A DNA stretch of 64,000 nucleotides from Agrocybe praecox (GCA_964017145.1 OZ024844.1:434001-498000), one strand, 5' to 3'. Shown: positions 11,001-22,906, numbered from the stretch's first letter. Translations and numbers: made by a program. The notes: a model not told the origin generated them from the sequence alone.

Positions 11001-12527
11001 CATTGTATATTGTTGTACAATCACCCCACTGTCGTATATACACACCGACACACACCGACAGCGGGGGCTGCGTTGGGGGGTTTACGAGGACCGGGTGTGC
11101 ATGTACGAGGACGCAGGGTGTGGATGAGGATGATAAGATAGCCAGCGGCCTGTTGCGTGCGATGCGGTGCTGGCAGTCAACTCTGTGCTGGAGTCTCTGC
11201 ATATGAGTTGCTGCTGTTCAGCTGCGCGTTGTTGGTCGTAGCCGTGTTGTAGACGTCGTCGTCATACAACGTACATTTGCTGCATCCAGCCATTGACGAC
11301 GGTGATGTCTGGTTACGACGACGTCAGTAGCTGTACATAGCCGACCCGTCATCCCCGACATGGCCATTGTCATCGTTGTTGTACATGCCCGTTGTCGTCG
11401 TTGTGGCGGCCATTGTAGAAGGCCATTGATGTTGGCCAGTGTTGCACCCTGTTGTTGGTGCCCAGCGGGGCCAGTTGCCTGCGTGCGACGTGCTACTGTG
11501 CATCGTTGTTGGACCTAAAAGAAGAAAAAAGAAGAAAATCAGAAAGAAAGGAGGGGGAAGAATGGGGAGAGAAGGGATGAAGAAAAAAAGCGAAAGGACA
11601 TTGTGTCCTTTTGCTGCTCTCTTCACCACACCCCCTATCTTGCTCTTCTGACTCACACTTCAGTCTACCCACCTCTGCATCCAGCACACACCACTTCTCC
11701 CTCTCTTCATTCCTATTCTCCACCTTCTTCATTCACCCATAACCACTCACCACCTCTCTGTTAGTCCACACAAGCTATCCCAGCTATCACAGGCACCATA
11801 CAGAGGCATCATCCACCAAGAGCAGAGCATCATTCAGAGAGGAGACAGCAGCAGAGGAAGCAGCAAAACAACAGAAAGGGGAGGCAGAGATATGGGATAA
11901 TAGGCGGTATAGCTGCGAACAACAGGAAAGACAGTCGGCAATCTGCATCGCCTTTGGCGGAGAGGCACTTTGGCTAAGGTTTTCAACTCCAGTCACAGTT
12001 TGTGACTGGGTCACCACCGTCACCTGCGCTTTCCAAGCTCGGGCGTCTTGAACATGCCCCATGCATCAATCATGCATAGTGCTGCGTCAATCCTTCACAC
12101 TCCACACCGTGTTAATACACGTTAAAAACATATGCTTCATCCATCACGCCCTGCGCCGTGTTAAAACACATTAAAACATATGCCTCATGCTTTACCCATC
12201 ACGCCCTGCATCTGTTAATAATACACTACCTATGCAAGTGACGTCACGCTCACCGCGTATGTACAACCGCTGTCATGTGTCATATTTGATTGAACATGAA
12301 CGAACCTGAAATTGCATAAGAGATCATTCGTTTATTTTTAAATTTCAATATTTCCTTTTTTGTATTCTCCATTTTAATTTCCCATCACGGCTCTATCGCA
12401 ACATTAAGGCACCAATTCTTCCGAAATCTATTCAGTCTAGGCTAAAGTCATGAAACCGTCGCCACGATCCAAGACAAATCACTCCTTCCTCTCAACGTTC
12501 ATCGTCTTACGCGTTCAACTCTGAAAA
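8030..12527. other. Long stretch without a recognisable gene
   Basis: Many short ORFs on both strands but no domain, no consistent exon chain and no RNA gene. It contains the segment duplicated near 60.6 kb (8770-9200), a small inverted repeat around 10517-10628 (TATGCCGGTAGC facing GCTACCGGCATA), GT/TG-rich microsatellite-like sequence about 11030-11460 and a purine-rich tract about 11515-11600. The 242-codon frame at 10478-11206 has unconvincing composition. Confidence 0.5.
8770..9200 (+). repeat. Dispersed duplicate of 60583-61175
   Basis: Both copies share in order TTGGAGC/GGAGC..GGTGGGA, GTCCGAA, GAATGTCTCAAGTCAG, GTAATGGAAAG, GGTTGGAT, CAATGTCGAACAGTGGCTCTT-type and CACCCTCGACAT motifs, with small indels. 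Neither copy has an ORF shared with the other, so this is non-coding or decayed sequence. Confidence 0.7.
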
Positions 12528-13010
12528 ATGTCTTCCCTCTCTGTTCAATCCTTTGTTCAACAGTCCAAGGATGTTGTCAATTCTTCCGGACCTCGAAAAA
12601 TCAATAAAGCGTCAATATATCCATTCATTCAAATTGCCGGAGTTTTTGATGCGAGCGAAAATTGCGAAAATTGGTTAGCGACACATTACACGGAGGATCA
12701 TATTTTTCAAGAAGGAGACACCGTCAGTTTTACGTACAGAATTCAGCCGGATAACACATCAAAAATCATTCGCCTCGAGGAAATCGTGCATTATGAACGA
12801 GGAATTATAGTTTTTGCAGTATCGACAACCAGAAGTTCGGCACCAGCATTATTCACAAGGCCACGCATTGCTATTCCACGATCACAAGTGTCCCTCAGCA
12901 TCACACAGAAGATAAGATATGCCTACGCTTACATCACACAACGGCACAGCATATTCACCACTTATCTAAATCCGTCGCATCCCATCTACTCTATTAAAAG
13001 ACTTCGATGA
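12528..13010 (+). CDS. Hypothetical protein, 160 aa
   Basis: ATG at 12528 in a good context (AAAATGTC), open for 160 codons. The first 100 residues look like a folded domain, with alternating hydrophobic segments such as ASIYPFIQIAGVF, GDTVSFTYRIQ and GIIVFAVST. The C-terminal 50 are basic and Tyr/Ile-rich and may be read-through into a repeat starting near 13005. No family recognised, no neighbours in an obvious unit. An intron after about codon 108 is possible. It could be a chance ORF. Confidence 0.35.
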   Translation: MSSLSVQSFVQQSKDVVNSSGPRKINKASIYPFIQIAGVFDASENCENWLATHYTEDHIFQEGDTVSFTYRIQPDNTSKIIRLEEIVHYERGIIVFAVSTTRSSAPALFTRPRIAIPRSQVSLSITQKIRYAYAYITQRHSIFTTYLNPSHPIYSIKRLR

Positions 13011-13850
13011 CATCATGCAAAGCCCAGGCCATCAAGCGGCTGTGCAACCATCATTCCAAACACATGATTCGATGTCACATGCCTATCACGAGTCACTATG
13101 AGTCACGGGAACTGATACATCAACAACATGGCTATGCTAAGGTTACATCCGCCAAATATAGCAATCCATCAGCTGGAAATAGCTCGATTCCTTCCATCCG
13201 TTGATTTCATTAATCGTCAAGTCAACTATGATCGATTTATCATTCAAGAAGATGTGCTTGGTCATTCTTTGCTGCGCATTAGTCAACTTTTTTATTTATT
13301 ACTCATTCTTATTCATTTCTTAGTCATTTCATCGAGCGATGGACAGTTTTCTCCTTCTTTTCCATCGTTTCAACTCATTCCTTTGTCATTCCTGACTCAC
13401 TTGCTCAGTCAGCCTATTCATTTAACCCCTTATTCTTTGTCATTCGTTTCAACCTTACTTACCATCGATTACTCATGCCTTGCAGGATTTGTAGTATAAA
13501 AGCTAGTTAGATCCTGTAAAGTAGAAGTACACCCCTATCATAGGACAATTGTACCGATTCAAGCAGTTATCTTTCAGTTCAGTATTCGTTCAGTCAATTC
13601 TCAGTCTCGGCAGTCAATTCTATACCTTGGAAAACGTTCCAAGCTTCGATTATTCTCTTCTTTTTCGACGTTTACTCTGATTTCAAAGTGGAATACGTTC
13701 ACTTTGATTTCTACTCTCTTATTCGATCTCAAACTTTTGTCTAAGACAAAAAGCTCATCACAACCCTTCAAACCTATTCGATCTTTACACCAACAAACCA
13801 TTCCTAGGAACGAAGTAACTTTATTCCCACCCCCAAACTCACAGGGAGAG
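13005..13850 (+). repeat. Possible solo LTR
   Basis: Begins near TGATGACATC. It has a TATAAAA box at 13494-13500 about two thirds along, then a CT-rich R/U5-like part, and ends near CTCACA at 13847. No clean target duplication found. Suggestive only. Confidence 0.3.
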
Positions 13851-13961
13851 AGTCGTCTTATCTAGGTCTAGCCCACTCTTTCTCTGGATTTTGTTGTTGG
13901 TTGTGTTTTGTGTGATTGTCAAAGCATAAATCACCGACAGAAAAATCGTCTTTCACCGCGG

Positions 13962-14619
13962 TAGTGCTGCCGCCACAGCGCAGCCACTGTGAGGTGACTG
14001 TGACTGCACTGTGAGATTTCAAACTCCGACACACTTCACAGCCTAATGCAGTGACTGTGAAGTGACTGTGAAGTTCCGCGTGAATGACGCAAGAAGATAC
14101 AAGCTGGCTAATAATCTGGCCATCCATATGTATCTGACGGTAAAAAAATCTTGACAATACACGATAAAGGCTCATATTATTTATCCTATATATACTGAGT
14201 CAAAGAAACCACATATTGGATGCGATATGTTGCACAACTTCTGCGACCCATGTCAGTCGACTATAATTAGTAGCAAGCAACTATTAATATCCTTGATGAT
14301 CAATGATTAGTAACCGGTCGTTCCATGTTTTCGTCACGTTTTCGTTTGACTCGCAAATATGAGGTATAGTGTTGAATTTTTGAAAGAAAAAGTGCGCAGA
14401 ATGAATGTTTTTGTTATGAAGTTTATTAATTCAATCTTTGGAGCATATTTCGGTCATGGTTCTCGTATAATCAACTCCTGTATGTTTTTGCATTATGCGT
14501 GGGAATATTTTAATACAGCCATCACAGTGCTTCACAGCGCACTGTGTTCACTGTGAGGCGTGTCACAGTGGCACTAATTTCACTTCACAGCGACTGCACT
14601 GCACTGTGCGGCAACACTA
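13962..14619. mobile_element. Non-autonomous hAT-type element, 658 bp
   Basis: Ends TAGTGCTGCCGCCACAGCGC and, on the other side reverse complemented, TAGTGTTGCCGCACAGTGC. Long imperfect inverted repeats follow, made of CACTGTGA/TCACAGTG units. The flanking 8-mers are CACCGCGG (13954-13961) and AACCGCGG (14620-14627), 7 of 8 identical, as expected for hAT. The interior is AT-rich and non-coding. Unrelated in its ends to the hAT at 49934 beyond the TAG..GTG start. Confidence 0.85.
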
Positions 14620-14772
14620 AACCGCGGCAGATGTGTGACGTTGACACGCCCTTGTTCCACACCCGCCACCATCCACCACCACCCGTTTGCTACCACCACC
14701 GTCCGCTACTATCATTTCCTGTCGTCACCTCACCTCAATGACAATGCGGACGACGACGACGAGCACAACGAA

Positions 14773-15662
14773 CAGCCATAGCAGTCACATTTCTATATGA
14801 ATATTGGTAGCTGCCCAACACTATGATACATCCAGAATGGTACTTGCCTGGCCTGGTAGTTGCCAGACTCCTCTGCTTCACTGCATATATGGTTGACTGG
14901 TCATGTGCTGTGACTAGTTGTTACTGATTGCATCAAAATACAAAAGCATGACTTTTTGCTTGCCTCTATTTACATATTCAGGGTCCACTGCCACAATTTT
15001 ATGGCCTCAAATACAAACAAATAATAAATAAGCCATGATCAGCCACCAACACACCCAAACACCAAACAACTTGGAACTTAAGTGATGTCACACCCAAGTA
15101 CTTTAATAAGGCAAGTGAACTTTGGACTTTGAGGTTTTAGCGTAAAGGCTCATTGACACATAATGATGACAACTAAGACAAGACCAAATAAGATCAAATC
15201 TATTTTTAGAACGGATCTATTTTAGCCGTTTCTATTTTTAGAACACTTTACATATTTAGATAGATCTAACCTAAAATAGTATGAGACACATTTTTTGATG
15301 ATTTTAGAATTTATTTTTGCCTTGCTATAAATATTTCAATCTTTTATTTTGATTTGTATCTGGCTTTCCGCGGATATTTTGCATTTTGTGGCTGAACTGT
15401 TGATGATTATGTAATAAAAAATATTTAGCATAGCTTTTGAATTTTTCTCTACAACTTTAATTTTTGGTGGCTGTGCACCAGATCACATGACTTTCACATG
15501 ACTATAGATGGCTGTGCACTCAATCACATGACTATCACATGATAATAGACATATACATGAAGTTGGACTGGCAACTGCCAGGCCAGGCAAGTACCATTCT
15601 GGATGTATCATAGTGTTGGGCAGATACCAATGCATCATATATAAAGAGGACTGCTATAGGTG
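14773..15662. mobile_element. Non-autonomous element E2 (7 bp target duplication)
   Basis: 890 bp, flanked by CAACGAA at 14766-14772 and 15663-15669. Left end CAGCCATAGCAGTC; right end reverse complemented CACCTATAGCAGTCC. Shared subterminal blocks: GGTACTTGCC, ATCCAGAATGG, TGCCCAACACTATG. The interior contains the same GCCTCTATTTAC and TCTATTTTTAGAAC motifs as E1, E3 and E4. No ORF. Confidence 0.92.
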
Positions 15663-15669
15663 CAACGAA

Positions 15670-16793
15670 ACCCGAACGCCGGCGCCGTGACACAACGTAG
15701 TACAACCGCCACCACCGCCGATGGATGCCAGCGCATCAGCCAACGAACGCGAGGGGACGAGGTCGACGACGCTAAGGTGCTTGCTGCGGGGTTGTGTGTG
15801 TATGTACGATTTGTACTTTGTATATACTCCGAAACAAAACCCAATCAATGTGATTAGTTCTTTCGTGGGAGGGATATGCGATACGCGTCGTTAATTATGT
15901 TTTCTCTCTAAAGATACGCTCTCTAATGCAACAGAACGTTTCCTAGGATCGAAGATCACAAGTGTTTGAGTAGCTTACGCACAAAGCAAAGTTCCTCAGA
16001 AAGTGTAAACGTAGATTTAATGTGTTTTCACAAGATGTAGTGTGTAGGTAGTTCGCCACTTAGGCTGGATACTTAATCCAAAGTCTTTTAATCACTTAGA
16101 AAGGGGACTCAATCATAAACGGGCCACTTAGGCGTCACTTAGACAATTCTTGCCACTTAGGCGGGTATTAAGCTTTATGTCACTTAAGACAGAGGAAACT
16201 TTATCCCAATACATTTATTTAGGTTCCTCAAGAACTCTACAAGTTAACTCAAGTCGCTCAACTAACGCCAAGATGCTCAAATGACACGGTAGGTAGTCTG
16301 TTCAATAAAACCAACTCTTATGGAGATTTATTAGGTACCAAAGGTCGATCCTAGGAGTTTGCAACTCAATGCGCGTTTCTCGAATGTGGACAACTGGGTT
16401 CTAGTTTATCTGGGGTGCTACGGTAATTTACAGGCTGTTTATATAGTGCTAGATCTCGGAAAATACAGGAATACTTGGAACGGATCGGAAATGCTCGGAA
16501 AATACAGGAAATAATATCATTGGTCGACGCTAGGAAGCTCCACTAGATGCATAAGCAACCAGTGTGCACCATGCGTGTTTTTATATACCCTCGGAAGGGT
16601 TTGTATGGTCGGGCAAGCCGCTGACTCGAGCATGACACTCTGAGGGCGCTTATTCTGTTAGCCGACGATCATTGATCGACGTCCTAGGGTCCCAAGCATC
16701 GGGCCATTGTGTTATCGTATGGATCTACAATCCTCGGCTCCACAACTGCCGTTTAAGGCAACTGCGTGCATCCGAGGGTCCTAAAGTCCATGT
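15670..16793. other. Non-coding flank between E2 and E3
   Basis: GC-rich start (to about 15800), then AT-balanced sequence with repeated CACTTAGG-type words (16050-16190) and CCTAGGA palindromes. No ORF of note. It continues after E3 at 17713, so E3 split one older sequence. Confidence 0.5.
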
Positions 16794-16800
16794 GTAGGGG

Positions 16801-17705
16801 CACCTGTAGCAGTCAGTTGATGTCTTCATATGTGGTGGCTGCCAAACTATGAGCATGTATCCAGAATGGTACTTGCCAGGTTTGGCAGTTGCCAGTCCGA
16901 TGCCATGTAGATGTGTAATATCATGTGATATTCATGTGATTGAGTGCACAGCCACCTGTAGTCATGTGAAAGTCATGTGATCTGGTGCACAGCTACCAAA
17001 AATGAAAGCCGTAGAAAAAAATTCAAAAGTTATGCTAAATATTTTTTATTACATAATCATCAATGGTTCAGCCACAAAACGCAAAATATCCGCAGAAAGC
17101 CAGATACAAATCAAAATAAAAGATTGAAATATTTATAGCAAGGCAAAAATAAATCCTAAAATCATCAAAAAATGTGACTCATATTATTTTAGGTTAGATT
17201 TATCAAATATGTAAAATTTTCTAAAAATAGATCGGTCTAAAAATAGTTCTATTCTAAAAATAGATTTAATCTTATTTGGTCTTGTCTTAGTTGCCATCAT
17301 TAGTTGCCATCATTATGCATTGATGGGCCTTTATGCAAAATCCTCAAAGTCCAAAGTTCACTTGCCATATTAGGGTATTTGGTTGTGACAACACCTAAGT
17401 CTTAAGTTGTTTGGTGTTTGTGTGTGTTGGTAGCTGATCATCCTTTATTTATTATTTGTTTGTATTTGAGGCCATAAAATTGTAGCAGTGGACCCTGAAT
17501 GTGTAAATAGAGGCAAGCAAAAAGTCATGCTTTTGTATTTTGATACAATCAGTAACCACCAGTCACAACACATGACCAGTCAAGAATATAGGCAGTCAAA
17601 CATATAAGTCTGGCAACTGCCAGCCCAGGTAGGTACCATTCTGGATACATGCCTATAGTTTGGCAACTACCATAATTTCATGTCATAAAATGAATGCTAT
17701 GGCTG
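16801..17705. mobile_element. Non-autonomous element E3 (7 bp target duplication)
   Basis: 905 bp, flanked by GTAGGGG at 16794-16800 and 17706-17712. Left end CACCTGTAGCAGTC; right end reverse complemented CAGCCATAGCATTC. The interior is close to E2 in inverted orientation (same ATTTTTTATTACATAATC, GCCTCTATTTAC and GGCCATAAAATTG blocks). No ORF. Confidence 0.92.
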
Positions 17706-17712
17706 GTAGGGG

Positions 17713-18381
17713 TTCCTAGGAACTTCCCATTTGGGTTTATCGGCAATCTGACTCGAGCAGACGTCGGCAAGTCCTAATTGGCATTACTAGTGCTTGTCAT
17801 TTCGTTTGCATAGTGCCCACTATGTTTCTAGGGACCAGTAATGTATTTGTTTAATGCTATGACTGGCCCTACCGCTTTGAATTAACGTTCCTAGGAACGA
17901 TTGCAGTAGTTTACATGTACTTCCGTATGGTGGGAACTTTCCGTTACCATACTAAGTAGATGTGGACGCATCGCGCACTGCGTAATAATAGGTGGCCATA
18001 GCACCGTTAAACTTATTATTAGCAGGCCTTAGCTTACATCCCTGGTGGAATAATATTATCCTAGGAGCCTTCGATCTTGCTGTATCGCCGTTAAAGCGTT
18101 TCCACGCGTTTCCGAGGAACTGCTAAAACTAACTCTAGCACTCGTAAAGTTCGTCCTTGGGTCTTTAGAGTGGTTTCCCCTAGCCAAACATGTAGCTATC
18201 CTCGCTTGTATTCGTGTAGACTTTAATAATAAAACTCTTTTATTATGCCAAAAATTAAGTAGGTTAGATCCTCGGACTACTGTTCAGTCACAGCCAAACG
18301 CCAGTCGTATCAACGCGGACAATGACGATGACGAGCACGACGAAAAACCGACGAAGCCAGTGTGATGCAACGCAGCACGAT
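17713..18381. other. Non-coding flank left of the giant element
   Basis: Several CCTAGGA(A) palindromes (about 17714, 17891, 18060), then a GAC-rich tract (18305-18350). Ends with GGTTGCT (18382-18388), the left target copy of the giant element. No gene seen. Confidence 0.5.
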
Positions 18382-18388
18382 GGTTGCT

Positions 18389-18765
18389 CACCCTTTGATG
18401 GTTATCTCATACATCAACCCTCGGTAACTACCCAATAAGGGTGATACATCCACCTGGGAAGTTTCCTAACACCGGCAGTGATATATGATGTCTTAGTAAG
18501 GCTGCCACGCAGCCGCCTTTGCCTACAGGCACTTGCCTTTGGTAAACACATGCAAATAACTCCACTTTTGTTCATTTTAGCCATTTTGAGGCTGAATATA
18601 GGCGCTGTGGGATCTGTGTTGGTGTTTTGGCAGCGCTACTTGGTCCAAATAGTTCTATATATATTTCTTTAATTTTTGGACACATTTGCGTGCCTAAAGG
18701 ATGACGTTGCGGGGTGGATTGGCGATATATGTTTTGGATGACGTTCCAAAAAAGGCAATGTATTC
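18389..18765. repeat. Left terminal inverted repeat of giant element (CACC end)
   Basis: Aligns without gaps to the reverse complement of 46921-47297. I count roughly 22 differences in 377, of which about 8 fall in the outer 20 bp. The sequence outside the two inner ends is unrelated. Confidence 0.9.
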
Positions 18766-18924
18766 TCACCTGCGTTTGGACAGAATATTTAATTTTGCCT
18801 GGGTATTTAAAAAACTCGTAAATTTAGGTTGGAAATCATAGCAGCATAGCATAAAATAGGCATATATTGACATCATAAAAAACATAGAAGAAGTACCTGC
18901 ATAATTCACTGGAAAAAGAATATA

Positions 18925-21269
18925 CTACAACGACTTGAGCACACGGTTGACATCCTGAATGTAAACAAGCCATTTCTTCTGCTCGTCGCTTTTCTTTTGC
19001 ACCGCGTCTCCCCAGTAAAATAAAGCAGCCATAACATTCAAGAGACCGTTCTTTCCTGGCATCCTCAGCTCAGAAAAATCGCCGTCTAAGTTAGCCAAGT
19101 CAATTTCGTTATTGCAGATACGCCAGCGAGGTTGTAGGCTAGTCCACCAAACAACGAAGTCTTTAGCAAATTGACAGGAGTTGATGGGCGGACGGTACTG
19201 AGAGCTTCGCTTGCGTTTAATCCATTGGCCCACGGTTGCTGGCCGGTACTTGGCCCTCAAAGATCCAGTCTCTGCAGTTTCCAGCCTTTTCTCCAGATCC
19301 ATCCAGTCGCCAACCAATTTCGACCATTCCCTACCTAAGTCGCGGCCTTGGAACATATTACATGCAAGCACAAACCATTGATCTTCAGCGTCAAACTTGT
19401 CCTTGTCTTTCGTGTTGACCGACTCATCAGGTGTAGGAGTTGACGTCAATGTTTGGTTTGTAGGCGATCCAGGTCGTAGACAAAGACGCTTGGGTGATTT
19501 GGAATAGGATGGAGAATTTGGCGAATCCGGGGTGGTCCTTTTACAACCGTGTCCGTTGCCTGTATTACTAGGAGTAGGTAGATCTGAATTATGATTTGCC
19601 GTGTCGTCCGTGTTCAGAGCTGGGTCCTGTGCTGTTGAGGAAGGTAGTGGCGTTGAAGGTGATGATGGAGAGTGGAGCAGCGTTACTACGGGTGAATTGC
19701 AAGGGGAGGGCGTTTCAGATAGGTCATGGCTGGGTTGAGTTGCAAGGCGTCCAGAGGCGTTCGGACTAGTAACTTGAGGATTGGGAACAATGCTGGCGGA
19801 GGTGGTAGAGTTCTCATCCTGTAAATCGGCTGCCGTCCTAGGTTGGATAAGCATTGATAGCGGGGCCGAAGAACTCGAAGTGACTCCATTGAGAGCTGCA
19901 GAGCTGGTGTGACTTGCTGGGGGGGGTGCTTCGACGATGCATAGGCTCAACAGAAGAGTGGGTGTAGATCGCAAAGAGCCTCCAGCCGAGTCCGATACAG
20001 GGTGTGAAATCGTGGTAATGTTGACGCTATTATTGAGCTCGAGAGACTGGAGCAAGCCCAGGGAATCATCTCCTTTGGATGACAGAGCACGCGACCAACA
20101 CTCCTCGATGGCTATACAGGGTTAGTAGATGCAGGGAATTGAAGAGAGAGAGACTTACAAAAACATTTCTGTAAAAAGGAACCAAAGATAGGGAGAATAA
20201 CGTCTTTGTACTGGTGCCATTCAACCTCTCCAAACGTTGCCTTGATATCACCTGAAGTTGACCCTGTGTGTAAGCTAGTAAATGTCAGTACGAAACCATC
20301 TCAAAAAGTTGAGAAATACGCACCTTAGAATGTTGAGTCTCCCGCCATGTGCTGGTTCAGGACCACTGCCCATCAAAGTAAAATTCCACCCTGTGCTGCA
20401 GGACACAGAGTCAAGAATAGGTTGCAAAATCCTGACAATGGACTGTATGGCTCTAAATAAAGATGAGAAAGGCACAACATTTTAGAGGTACAGTACATAC
20501 CGCTGACGGTCCTCCGGGGCCTCTGAAAAATCCCCTTCATTCTCATTCTTCCACTGCTCCAACTTGAGGATGTGTTCGGTCTTGACTTTGGCTTCCCATA
20601 TGGCCCGCTCTTCACTGGGGAGGGCATTGAACATTTGTTTGTGACCCTATCGCGCAAGGATACATATTGTCGTTTATCATATCTGTTGGTCTTCGCAATT
20701 GTTTTGACCTTCTCCTCGATTTCGTTACGGTGATCAACGTGCCAAGCGTTTACTGTGCTCTTGCATCGTGGGCGGCTGGAGTCCTTGCCTGCAAGCTTTC
20801 CGAGCAAGAGTTGGATCGGACTCCCTGCTGGATCCTTCAGGTCTTTCTCGTCGTCCTTCATGTATTGGTAACAGAACCACCGCTTGATTTGCTGGAATAA
20901 TTAATCAGTTCTGATCACATGACATTCCCAAAATAGGCATTTGGAAGGACTTACATCTTTCCGAAACTTGATCAATGCTCGACGACTTTCGAACACCTCC
21001 AAAGCTTGAGTGAATTCCTCTTCTGACATGGTCTCTGGATCTGGTGGAACCCTCTCATGATCAGGTGCATCATTGTCAACTGCTGCCAGAAACTCGGTCG
21101 TTGGTTCATCATTGTGTGGTAAGTCAATTGGATATCTTTTGAAATACCGCCGCAGAATTAACGAAAGCACCTCTGCAACACAGTTTTCTTCTACCCCTTT
21201 CGCATAGACAGGCTTCTGCGAAAAGAGAAACTCCTTCCTCGATCCACGAAAGGTTCCAGGATTGACCAT
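18925..21269 (-). pseudogene. Unknown agaricomycete family protein (copy 2), one-base frameshift
   Basis: Exons 21269-20955, 20891-20501, 20452-20324, 20274-20159 and 20111-18925, paralogous to 1157-3841 with the same intron phases. Blocks: VNPGTFRGSRKEF, RYFKRYPIDLPHNDEP, IKRWFCYQYMKDD, GPEPAHGGRLNI, GDIKATFGEVEWHQY, a Ser/Thr/Pro-rich linker, then VVWWTSLQPRWR and GKNGLLNVMAALFYWG. About 780 residues if repaired. No known catalytic motif, signal peptide or membrane segment. In exon 2 the frame slips near 20641-20645: upstream reads RDRVT, and the next block MFNALPSEERAIW is in the neighbouring frame. Exon 2 is 391 bp against 395 in copy 1, consistent with one missing codon plus one deleted base. 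It is the gene nearest the CACC end of the giant element and is divergent from the viroplasmin-like gene. The Gypsy insertion separates the two starts. Confidence 0.7.
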
Positions 21270-21536
21270 TTGGAAATCGCAGCGAAGATGCACAGGATGG
21301 GACTCGGAGCACTAGGAGGGGGGGTAGGTCATTGAAGGAGCAGAGGAATATAACGAATGGACTCCTGGCACCAAAATGGGGGCGTGAACGCAATGGAATG
21401 TAAGTTCACGTATACTGTACATGGTTTAGCTGACACTAACTATGCCGTTTGCAGAAAATCTCAAAACATAATAGATCTCCACATCACTGAAGTCGCCTAT
21501 CAAAGATCCCTGGTAGCATACACGATTTACGTACGT

Positions 21537-22760
21537 TGTCAACGTGAAAAAGGTTTTCACTTGGGTTTACCGGAACTGAGGTGTTCGGGATATTCCAATT
21601 GGTTCAACAGTAAAATTTACCGAGGTGCTGTAATGTGATGTAGTAAGATGATATGTGAGTAACTAAAAAGAAAGATATGAATGTGAGTAGAGTGCTGAGA
21701 CTATAATAGAAATGAAAAGAAAATAGATCAAAATCTGGATGATAAAACTTATTGTAGCTTTATCACTCTTGACCTTACGTGCCTTAACCTAGTGATACTC
21801 GAAGTATCTTTGTTATAATCAGAATCTGGATGATAAGGCTTATCGATGCTTATCACTTCTGAGTTATCGTTGATTGTTGACTATCAATCTTCTGTGCAAA
21901 TCAGAATCTGGATGACAAGAATGCTTATCACTTCTGAGATGCGGTAATCGTTAAACGTACTTCTTCTTGGCAGAAATTCAGAATCTGGATGACAAGAATG
22001 CTTGTCACTTCTGGGGTATAGTAGACGTCGTAGGTATCTCTTCTTGGCAGAAAGTAGCTCGTGGCAGAAAGTAACTCGTGGCAGAAGGTAACTCTTGGCA
22101 GAAGGTAACTCTTGGCAGACAGTAGCTCGTGGCAGAAAGTAACTCGTGGCAGAAGGTAACTCTTGGCAGAAGGTAACTCTTGGCAGACAGTAGCTCGTGG
22201 CAGAAAGTAACTCGTGGCAGAAGGTAACTCGTGGGAGAAATCAGAATCAGAATCTGGATGTTAAGACTTATCGATGCCTAACACTTCTGAATTACTTAGA
22301 GAATAATAGTACTTGAGAGTCTTATTGAAAGGAAGTTGTAAAGCAGTAAAGTTATGGGGAAAAGGTAGAATGATTATTCTTCTTTCTAATCTACTACATA
22401 TTTATACTGTTTTTCTATCCTACATCATAGTTCATGTTTCATGTTTAATAAGTGTAAATCATAATGCCTTAGTAATACATTAGTAATGCATTAGTAATGG
22501 TATCCATAAGTGTTACTGATACGTGTTTTATATGGCTGTGTTACATGTTTCATAATGTTCCCGCGATTTATTAACCACGTGTTTCATATTTGTCACGTGT
22601 TTCATGTTCATCATGTGTTTCATAATGTGTGTCTATTTATAAGTTTATGTTGCCTTGGAAGCGATAGGCTCTATCTGAATATTTGGGCTTGGTGTATTCT
22701 TCCTTCTCAACAATCTTCTGTGATCATGTTTTTGACAACAAACAGGATCTAATGCTGACA
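21537..22760 (-). repeat. 3' LTR of the Gypsy element
   Basis: 1224 bp, inverted ends TGTCA/TGACA. Contains tandem GGCAGAAAGTAACTCGT-type units and a series of hairpin-like repeats (AGAATCTGGATGA ... CTTATCACTTCTGA). Same length as 34822-36045. Confidence 0.93.
22040..22240. repeat. Tandem repeat inside the LTR
   Basis: About eleven copies of a 17-18 bp unit of the form GGCAGAAGGTAACTCTT, with AAAGTAGCTCGT and ACAGTAGCTCGT variants arranged in a higher-order pattern. The same array is present at about 35325-35525. Confidence 0.85.
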
Positions 22761-22906
22761 TCCGCGGGGAACAGATTTTAACCGTCCTCGGTTAATGCTT
22801 TCTTCAGAAGTTTGTTAGAGAAGGGACTTGGCCAGAACGATCAAGAAATGTTGTGTTTTTAAATTTAGAGAAATAAGAATAAAAAAATGTATACAACAAC
22901 TCCCTA

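Noticed and set aside
10478..11206. 242-codon plus-strand frame
   Set aside because: Composition changes along its length, there is no domain, and it runs through TG/CA-rich low-complexity sequence.
22030..22240. CRISPR-like regular repeat array
   Set aside because: The units abut without unique spacers and lie inside an LTR of a eukaryotic retroelement.
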